Assembly: GCA_023132075.1 (NCBI GenBank)
Contig: JAGLYT010000079.1
Location: 1 to 7,240 of the forward strand
From: a bacterium
GTDB lineage: Bacteria > CBDUZB01 > JAGLHV01
Length of the DNA: 7,240 bases
Reading direction: 5' to 3'
This document shows positions 1 through 5,511 of the stretch, piece after piece. The position numbers were made by a program, and so were the translations under genes. Within the stretch, counting starts at the first letter, position 1, and each line of letters begins with the position of its first letter. The notes beneath the pieces were generated by a model. It was not told the DNA's origin and did no database searches. It was given only the letters and a program-made list of their open reading frames with translations.

Positions 1-1
1 C

Positions 2-934
2 GATTTGCTTTTTTTACCACTGGTGGCTTTTATTGTTTTATCCGGTCTTATAAATTATGATGATACTTTTGGATACGATTTTGAAATTAATCGCGCTTTT
101 ATCCCGATGCATGAACAAACATATAATTTTTTGATAAAAAACAAGGAATATTTGAGTGCTACTGATTCGGGAGAAAGATTAACAGAGCTTAATCCTGATA
201 GTGCTGAGGCATTTACTAATTTAGGCTGGCCATATTTTAATTGCAAAGCAGTGGATAAATCCATAGAAAGTTATCGGAGGGCGATGGATTTAGACCCTCA
301 GTATCTTATGGCGTATTTGGATCTTGCTTTAGCTTACTATACCCAGGGCTCAATAGATGAAGCTATACATGTTTACAAAAAAATAGACGAAATGTATCCT
401 CATAACCCATTTGTATTTAATATTTTAGGGAATTTTCTTGCAGAAAAAGGACAGTATGAGGAAGCAAAGATAATACTCAAATGTGCGGTTGATTTTTCTC
501 CTGATAATATATTTTTTTCCCTTGATTTGGCTAAACTCTTACTTGCTACAGAACAGTATGAGGAAGCGATTAAGGGCTATGAGTATATTTTAAAATATGA
601 TCCGGAAAATAAAAAAATCAAAAAAATTTTAGAGATTATTCAATTAGAAAAGGAAATAAAAGCTCATCCTTTAGACAAGAAAACAATATCTCTTTATCAA
701 AAAGTAGGAAGTTTTTGGTATAGTACCGGAAATTATAATAAAGCTATAGAAAAAATGGAGAAGTTAGTTGCTTTGGCCCCGAATAATGTACGGGCTCACT
801 ATAATCTTGCTCAGGCCTATAAAGCTTCCGGGAATTTACAAAAAGCAAAGTCTATGTATGAAAAATCTTTAAAACTTAAACCTGATTTTATTGAGGCAGC
901 AATGGAATTAGACAACTTGCGGGCAGAGGAGTAG
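2..934 (+). CDS. Membrane-anchored TPR protein, C-terminal part (5' end outside window)
   Basis: The reading frame is open to the left edge. The first possible start here is a TTG at position 5 with no room for a ribosome binding site, so the true start is almost certainly upstream. Numbering from that TTG, residues 2-17 form a hydrophobic, membrane-spanning stretch (LLFLPLVAFIVLSGLI). A short linker follows, then about six TPR-like 34-residue units at roughly 66-99, 100-133, 134-167, 168-201, 225-258 and 261-294. Each has the pattern N/LG-x-Y...G...A-x-x-x-Y/A...L-x-P (for example NLAQAYKASGNLQKA and SLKLKPD). A charged, lysine-rich helix (about 202-224) separates repeats four and five. TPRs bind proteins and carry no catalysis of their own, so a scaffolding role in glycan assembly is inferred from the neighbours. 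The hydrophobic stretch may be a single anchor or the last span of a larger membrane enzyme. The stop lies 4 bases before the asnB-like gene, suggesting translational coupling. Confidence 0.85.
   Translation, partial: DLLFLPLVAFIVLSGLINYDDTFGYDFEINRAFIPMHEQTYNFLIKNKEYLSATDSGERLTELNPDSAEAFTNLGWPYFNCKAVDKSIESYRRAMDLDPQYLMAYLDLALAYYTQGSIDEAIHVYKKIDEMYPHNPFVFNILGNFLAEKGQYEEAKIILKCAVDFSPDNIFFSLDLAKLLLATEQYEEAIKGYEYILKYDPENKKIKKILEIIQLEKEIKAHPLDKKTISLYQKVGSFWYSTGNYNKAIEKMEKLVALAPNNVRAHYNLAQAYKASGNLQKAKSMYEKSLKLKPDFIEAAMELDNLRAEE
925..931 (+). promoter_or_regulatory. Ribosome binding site deciding the GTG start of the asnB-like gene
   Basis: The sequence AGAGGAG lies in the last codons of the upstream TPR gene. 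Its AGGAG core (927-931) is 7 bases from the in-frame GTG at 939 and 5 bases from an out-of-frame ATG at 937. Both distances are workable. Only the GTG gives the conserved MCGICGF N-terminus, so this site supports the GTG start. Confidence 0.7.
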
Positions 935-938
935 AAAT

Positions 939-2834
939 GTGTGTGGTATTTGTGGTTTTGCTGGTGTAGATGACAATAATTTACTGGATAAAATGATTGA
1001 GTCTTTGGGGCACCGGGGCCCGGATAGCAACGGTAAATATAACAATAAAAAATTCCGGATAGGATTAGGGCATAACCGCTTGGGGATAATAGATTTAAAA
1101 GGAGGGAATCAACCTCTATTTAATGAAGACAAATCTGTTTGTCTTGTTTGTAATGGGATTATTTATAATTTTAAAGAATTAAGGGATGAACTAAGGGATA
1201 AGGGGCATATATTTTATACCCAGACTGATTCAGAAGTTATTATCCATTTATATGAAGAAAAAGGAGAGAAATGTGTAGATAGTTTTAATGGTAAATTTGC
1301 TTTTGCTCTTTGGGATGAAAGAAAAAAAAAGTTGTTTATAGCTCGTGATCGGTTAGGTATTTGTCCTTTATATTATACTGTTTTGAACGGATGTTTTCTT
1401 TTTGCTTCAGAAATTAAAGCTATTCTCCAAAGTTTTTTGGTAAAAAGAGACCCGGATTTTTTATCGTTAGATGCTTATTTGTCTTTCCGTTATGTTCCCG
1501 GTCCCCGAACGATGTTTAAAGGAATTCTTGAATTACTTCCGGGGTGTGTTTTAATTTATCAAAATGGTAAGGTAAAGATAGATAGATACTGGGATGTAAG
1601 GAAAAAGTTAAATAGGAGCGGTAGTGAAGAGGAATATTATGAATTGCTGGTTGATTCGGTGCGTAAACGGTTGCTTAGTGATGTTCCTGTGGGAATGTAT
1701 TTAAGCGGGGGAATAGATTCAACGGCCATTTTATCATTAATGAACGGTTTTACCAAGCCGGTTAAAACATTTAGTATCGGTTTTGAATCCGGGCCGGATG
1801 AATTAGAACAGGCACGGGAAATTTCGTTATTTTATAAAACCCAGCATCAGGAAGTAATTGTTAAAGAAAAAGAATTTCAATTGTTACCGGAAATAGTGAA
1901 GTTTTTAGATAATCCATTAGGTGATGCAATAGTTATTCCTCTTTATTATCTTTCAAAATTAGCTAAGCAATCTGGGGTAAAGGTAATTCTTACCGGGGAT
2001 GGGGCAGATGAATTGTTGGGTGGCTATGTTCACCATTTCGTTTTTAATTATTTAGAGCTTTATAAAAAATCCGTTCCTGATTTTGTTCAAATTAACCTGA
2101 TAAATAAATTTATGCAAATTATTCCTTTAAAGGTGCTGGACTTTTTTTTTCCTTATCCGGCGTCTCTGGGACAGGAGGGAAGGAGCAGATTCTTAGGGTA
2201 TCTTGGTGGAGGGCAAAACAGAGAAAGATTTTATTTTGAATTGCTTAGTTTGTTTACCAGTGAGGATAAGAAAAAGTTATATACTAAAGAATTATTTGAT
2301 GAAATAGAAACAAGTAAAAGGGAGGTAGGTATAGATTTTACGGATGGTTTTAAAAAGAAAGAGAATAATACTTTTTTGCAAAATTTAATTTTTTGGGATT
2401 TAGCAAATTGGTTACCCCATAATATTCTTTTTAAAAATGACCGGATGGCAATGGCTAATTCGGTAGAATGCAGAGTTCCTTTTCTTGACCACCGGTTAGT
2501 CGAATTTTCTTTAAATCTTAGAGATAAAGATAGAATAAACGGACTAGTTAATAAGTGTTTTTTACGTAAGGCAATGAAAAATTATTTGCCTGAAAAAGTA
2601 GTTAAGAGAAAGAAAAAGGCGTTTTATTTTCCGGTAAATAGGTATTTCAAAGGAAAATTTAAAAATGATGTTGAATCTGTTCTTTCTTCAATGATGATTA
2701 ATCAAAGAGGATATTTTAACTATAATTTTATTGAAAATATTTTGAAAAAACGGCAGGACTCGCCTTTAATTTATGATAAACAAATTATGGCTTTAACTAT
2801 TTTAGAACTCTGGAATCAGGCTTTTTTAACTTAA
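939..2834 (+). CDS. asnB: Asparagine synthase (glutamine-hydrolysing)-type amidotransferase
   Basis: At 631 aa it has the two-domain AsnB layout: an N-terminal Ntn glutaminase (about 2-210) and a C-terminal ATP-dependent synthetase (about 230-600). The start MCGICGF places Cys2, the nucleophile once Met is removed. Further glutaminase signatures are HRGPDSNG (25-32), Arg47 in HNRLGIIDL, Asn72-Gly73 and Asp97 in TDSEVI. Synthetase signatures are the PP-loop SGGIDST (256-262), LDNPLGD (323-329), GDGADE (353-358), DRMAMA (501-506) and ECRVPFLDH (510-518). The family splits glutamine and passes ammonia to an acyl-adenylate, classically aspartate. In polysaccharide loci, paralogues are thought to amidate sugar acids or other glycan precursors, and the glycosyltransferase neighbours make that likely here. 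It is cytoplasmic. Oddities: the usual NGEIYN motif reads NGIIYN (72-77), the usual Lys/Arg before PLYY is Cys142, and the GTG start lies in a TG repeat. The asnB symbol denotes the family, not proven asparagine synthesis. Confidence 0.93.
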   Translation: MCGICGFAGVDDNNLLDKMIESLGHRGPDSNGKYNNKKFRIGLGHNRLGIIDLKGGNQPLFNEDKSVCLVCNGIIYNFKELRDELRDKGHIFYTQTDSEVIIHLYEEKGEKCVDSFNGKFAFALWDERKKKLFIARDRLGICPLYYTVLNGCFLFASEIKAILQSFLVKRDPDFLSLDAYLSFRYVPGPRTMFKGILELLPGCVLIYQNGKVKIDRYWDVRKKLNRSGSEEEYYELLVDSVRKRLLSDVPVGMYLSGGIDSTAILSLMNGFTKPVKTFSIGFESGPDELEQAREISLFYKTQHQEVIVKEKEFQLLPEIVKFLDNPLGDAIVIPLYYLSKLAKQSGVKVILTGDGADELLGGYVHHFVFNYLELYKKSVPDFVQINLINKFMQIIPLKVLDFFFPYPASLGQEGRSRFLGYLGGGQNRERFYFELLSLFTSEDKKKLYTKELFDEIETSKREVGIDFTDGFKKKENNTFLQNLIFWDLANWLPHNILFKNDRMAMANSVECRVPFLDHRLVEFSLNLRDKDRINGLVNKCFLRKAMKNYLPEKVVKRKKKAFYFPVNRYFKGKFKNDVESVLSSMMINQRGYFNYNFIENILKKRQDSPLIYDKQIMALTILELWNQAFLT

Positions 2835-2856
2835 GAGAGTGCCCAATATTCAAACA

Positions 2857-2864
2857 AGGGGGAG
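2857..2864 (+). promoter_or_regulatory. Ribosome binding site selecting the ATG at 2869 for the GT2 gene
   Basis: AGGGGGAG is a strong purine-rich site whose GGAG end lies 4 bases before the ATG at 2869. The alternative GTG at 2839 would place this site inside the coding region and has only a weak AGAG close before it (2834-2837). The site therefore argues for the shorter protein. Confidence 0.65.
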
Positions 2865-2868
2865 TGGA

Positions 2869-3762
2869 ATGGATGAATTAATCAGCATTATTATTCCGGT
2901 CTATAATGAAGAAAAAGCAATCGGTCAGGTTATAGACGAAGTTAAAGAAGTAATGAATAATAATCAATATAAATATGAATTTATTATAGTTGATGATGCA
3001 TCTACCGATAAAACAGTAGAAATTGCTTTGTCTAAAAAGGTAAAACCGATAAAACATTTTATGCATAAAGGGTCGGGAGCTGCCCGTAAAACCGGGATAA
3101 AAATAGCCAAAGGAAGCATTATTGTTATGCTTGACGGGGATGGGACGTATTCCCCTGAAGATATTCCCCGAATGTTGGAATTATTTCCTCAATGTGACCA
3201 GGTAATTGGTAAAAGAACAAGTGAAAAAGGGAGTTTTGTTTTATTTCGTAAGCCTGTTAAATGGCTAATTAAAAAATTAGCTTCTTACTTAACCGGGGTT
3301 AAGATTCCGGACCTTAATTCTGGGCTAAGAGCTTTTAAAAAAGATTTAATGGTAAAATATTTATGGGCTTTTCCTGATGGCTTTTCCTGTGTTTCTACAA
3401 TGACTGTCGCTTTTTTATGTAATGGGTACATGGTTAAATGGATCCCTACGGAATATCGTTCCCGGATAGGCAGATCAAAATTTCACCCTATAAAAGATAC
3501 TTATAATTACATTTTAACCGTAATTAAGATAGTAATGTATTTTAATCCGCTTAAGATATTTTTACCTTTAAGTTTCTTGTTAATGACCTTAGGAATAGTA
3601 AAAACACTTTATGATTTCTTTTTTGTAGTAGGAAAGATGCAAATGTCGGATATTGTTATAATTTTGAGTAGTCTTTTAATTGCTGTTTTTGGTTTTCTGG
3701 CTGACCTTATTGTAGTCCAGGGAAAAGCGAAAGATTACAATAGTTCCGGGGAAAACAAATGA
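2869..3762 (+). CDS. Family 2 glycosyltransferase, polyprenyl-phosphate sugar synthase-like, with two C-terminal membrane spans
   Basis: The 297-aa protein starts at once with the GT-A fold signature ISIIIPVYNEEKAIG (5-19), followed by VDDAST (41-46), a metal/nucleotide-binding DGDGTYSPED (89-98), the acceptor-helix motif DLNSGLRAF (148-156) and RSRIGRSK (197-204). These match the DPM1/GtrB/DesII-like branch of GT2, which moves a sugar from a nucleotide donor to polyprenyl phosphate on the cytoplasmic face. Two hydrophobic spans at about 229-250 and 262-284 anchor it in the inner membrane, and a short polar tail ends it. A longer GTG start at 2839 would add ten poorly conserved residues; the ATG is preferred because it has the better ribosome binding site and sits just before the conserved strand. 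Its stop overlaps the next gene (ATGA). A GT-C enzyme two genes downstream is the natural user of its lipid-linked sugar. The exact sugar cannot be read from the sequence. Confidence 0.9.
   Translation: MDELISIIIPVYNEEKAIGQVIDEVKEVMNNNQYKYEFIIVDDASTDKTVEIALSKKVKPIKHFMHKGSGAARKTGIKIAKGSIIVMLDGDGTYSPEDIPRMLELFPQCDQVIGKRTSEKGSFVLFRKPVKWLIKKLASYLTGVKIPDLNSGLRAFKKDLMVKYLWAFPDGFSCVSTMTVAFLCNGYMVKWIPTEYRSRIGRSKFHPIKDTYNYILTVIKIVMYFNPLKIFLPLSFLLMTLGIVKTLYDFFFVVGKMQMSDIVIILSSLLIAVFGFLADLIVVQGKAKDYNSSGENK
3748..3752 (+). promoter_or_regulatory. Ribosome binding site and ATGA stop/start overlap
   Basis: A modest GGGGA precedes the ATG at 3759 by 6 bases. That ATG shares bases with the TGA stop (3760-3762) of the GT2 gene. 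The four-base overlap suggests that the two proteins are made by coupled translation. Confidence 0.5.
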
Positions 3763-5477
3763 GGGAAAAAATTATTACTAATATACCCAGGCTCCTTTCA
3801 TTACTGGACAGGAATAAGTTTTCTCCTACTTATGGATGTTTCGACCGTTCGTATTGGCATTATAAAGTCGTTGATTTTCCTGCCGCTACTTATCAGCAGG
3901 GAGTATTGGTGCTGGCATTATTGTACAAAAATCAATTTTCAGAAAATCTTTATTATAAAAATAATAAGATTCTTGATTATATTTCTGCAGGGATGTTATT
4001 CTGGGCAAATATCCAGAATAAAGATGGGTCGTTTAATGAGTGGTATCCCAACGAACGCAGTTTTGTAGCTACTGCTTTTACTTCTTATGCTCTTTCAGAA
4101 GCTTATTTAATATTAAAGGATGAATTTTCTAATAAGGATAAGTTAAAAGATATAGTTGAAAATGCTTTAAAAAAAACAGGGAAATGGCTTTTGGAAAAAG
4201 ATGACAAGAACGTTTTTAACCATACAGCAGGGGCAATTGCCGGTTTATATAATATTTATTTAATTACCGGAGAGAATAGATTTAAATCGGCGGCTGAGGA
4301 CAAGGTTAAGCTTATTTCTGAATATCAAAATGAAGAAGGATGGTTTTATGAATACGGTGGAGCGGACATAGGATATTTAACTGTATCCCTGGATTATCTG
4401 GCTAAATATTTCCAAAAAAGTAATGATTTAAAAATAAAGGAAATATTAAAAAAAGCTTTAGATTTTATGGGATTTTTTGTTCATCCGGATGGAACAATGG
4501 GGGGCGAGTACGGAAGCCGTAACACAAAATATATTTTACCCCACGGGTTAACTATTTTAGCCGGGCAATTCGAAGCTGCCGGGTATATTTTGAGTAAGTT
4601 TCACCAGTCTTTGGAAAATAGACGGACAGTGATTCCCTCTACAGTGGATGACCGGTATTTTGTGTTTTTTTATATGTCAAATTTTCTTCAAGCGAGTTTA
4701 AAGAAATACAATCAACCGAAACAAGAACAAGAAGAAGAATGTCTTCCGTTTTCAAAATTCAACCATGTTTTTTCCCGTTCGGGATTAATAACAGTTAAAA
4801 ATCAATGGTTTCATATTCTCTCTAATTTTAAAAAAGGGGGAATTATGCAGATTTTTAATGTGCAATCGGATAACCCTCATTTAGTTTATTCAGACAGCGG
4901 TTATTTTGCTAAGTTAAAAAATGGAAAAATTATTACTTCCGGGTGGTTAAATTCTGATACTTGCTTTTTAGGTAAAGAAAATAGTCCTTTTAAAATAAAA
5001 TTTAGTACCGGTTTCGTTTATGTTAAATACCGGTTTTTTTCCGCAAGCAAATTTATATTTTTCCGGTTATTTAATTATATTTTAGGGAGAAATAGTTATT
5101 TTGGTTCTCTGTTTAATGAGTATATAAAGAAGATTATTATAACAAAAAAGAAAAAAATACCTTTAAAGTTAGAAAGAGAAATTATAATAGAAAACAATGA
5201 GATTATTATTAAAGATAAGATAAGTAAAGAAAAAAATACTTATTTTTTTGAAGAACTTAATATAACAGATTGTTTAACCAGTATGCATAGCCCGACTTCT
5301 TTATATTTTGTACCCAATGATTTAATAAATAATTCATTGACCGCATTTAACTTTGCAGAACTACTGAATAACAATGACTGGTTTTATTTAGAAATACGTT
5401 TAATTTTTGAGGATAATTTGGTAAATATAAAATATGTGCTTAATGGGAATGAAATTTTAACACAAAAGTCAAACTAA
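3759..5477 (+). CDS. Uncharacterised protein, predicted alpha/alpha toroid plus beta-sandwich (polysaccharide lyase/epimerase-like)
   Basis: I do not recognise a named family for this 572-aa protein. Residues about 1-315 are helical, with aromatic- and glycine-rich turns recurring about every 50-100 residues: YGCFDRSYWHYK (25-36), DGSFNEWYPNER (89-100), NHTAG (154-158), EGWFYEYGGADIGY (193-206) and GGEYGSRNTKY (248-258) followed by PHG (261-263). This is the pattern of an (alpha/alpha) toroid with a central carbohydrate-binding cleft. His34, Asn154, His155, Tyr199, Tyr251, Arg254 and His262 are candidate active-site residues. A charged linker (about 318-328) leads to a C-terminal half rich in beta strands, including FSRSGLITV (338-346) and SDSGYFAKL (378-386). 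Toroid plus sandwich is the layout of heparinase II/III-type lyases, and sugar C5-epimerases also use toroids. There is no signal peptide or membrane span, so it appears cytoplasmic, unlike secreted lyases. It overlaps the GT2 gene by 4 bases and is probably part of the same glycan pathway. Function is unknown, and the fold is inferred by eye. Confidence 0.8.
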   Translation: MREKIITNIPRLLSLLDRNKFSPTYGCFDRSYWHYKVVDFPAATYQQGVLVLALLYKNQFSENLYYKNNKILDYISAGMLFWANIQNKDGSFNEWYPNERSFVATAFTSYALSEAYLILKDEFSNKDKLKDIVENALKKTGKWLLEKDDKNVFNHTAGAIAGLYNIYLITGENRFKSAAEDKVKLISEYQNEEGWFYEYGGADIGYLTVSLDYLAKYFQKSNDLKIKEILKKALDFMGFFVHPDGTMGGEYGSRNTKYILPHGLTILAGQFEAAGYILSKFHQSLENRRTVIPSTVDDRYFVFFYMSNFLQASLKKYNQPKQEQEEECLPFSKFNHVFSRSGLITVKNQWFHILSNFKKGGIMQIFNVQSDNPHLVYSDSGYFAKLKNGKIITSGWLNSDTCFLGKENSPFKIKFSTGFVYVKYRFFSASKFIFFRLFNYILGRNSYFGSLFNEYIKKIIITKKKKIPLKLEREIIIENNEIIIKDKISKEKNTYFFEELNITDCLTSMHSPTSLYFVPNDLINNSLTAFNFAELLNNNDWFYLEIRLIFEDNLVNIKYVLNGNEILTQKSN

Positions 5478-5493
5478 TCTTTTCTTGAAAGAC

Positions 5494-5511
5494 AATGAAA
5501 ACAATGAAAAC
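5494..5511 (+). repeat. Direct repeat duplicating the start codon of the GT-C gene
   Basis: A nine-base unit, ATGAAAACA, occurs twice back to back from 5495 and is followed by a partial third copy (ATAACC), so codons 1-3 and 4-6 both read Met-Lys-Thr. It sits in the 17-base gap and first codons of the GT-C gene and gives two in-frame ATG starts. It is probably a replication-slippage duplication. Confidence 0.6.

Noticed and set aside
55-264. A 69-codon open frame on the - strand inside the TPR gene
   Set aside because: It lies opposite clear TPR coding sequence and has no ribosome binding site or recognisable domain; it is a shadow frame.
937-969. A 10-codon leader peptide (MCVVFVVLLV) starting at the ATG at 937, considered as a regulatory leader
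   Set aside because: It overlaps the asnB coding sequence in another frame, and its residues follow directly from shifting the conserved MCGICGF codons; an indel in the start region explains it more simply.
2839-2868. A ten-codon N-terminal extension of the GT2 from a GTG start
   Set aside because: It would bury the strong AGGGGGAG site in the coding region, and the added residues (PNIQTRGSG) are not part of the GT2 fold.
2878-3066. A 62-codon open frame on the - strand inside the GT2 gene
   Set aside because: It is antisense to the conserved GT2 nucleotide-binding region; its Phe/Ile/Tyr-rich content is what AT-rich antisense gives by chance.
3832-4068. A 78-codon + strand frame within the toroid gene
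   Set aside because: It overlaps the coupled 3759-5477 gene in another frame, has no ribosome binding site and no domain signal.
5478-5492. A small inverted repeat (TCTTT/AAAGA) after the toroid gene, considered as a terminator
   Set aside because: The stem is only five AT-rich pairs with no following T-run, and the next gene starts directly after it.
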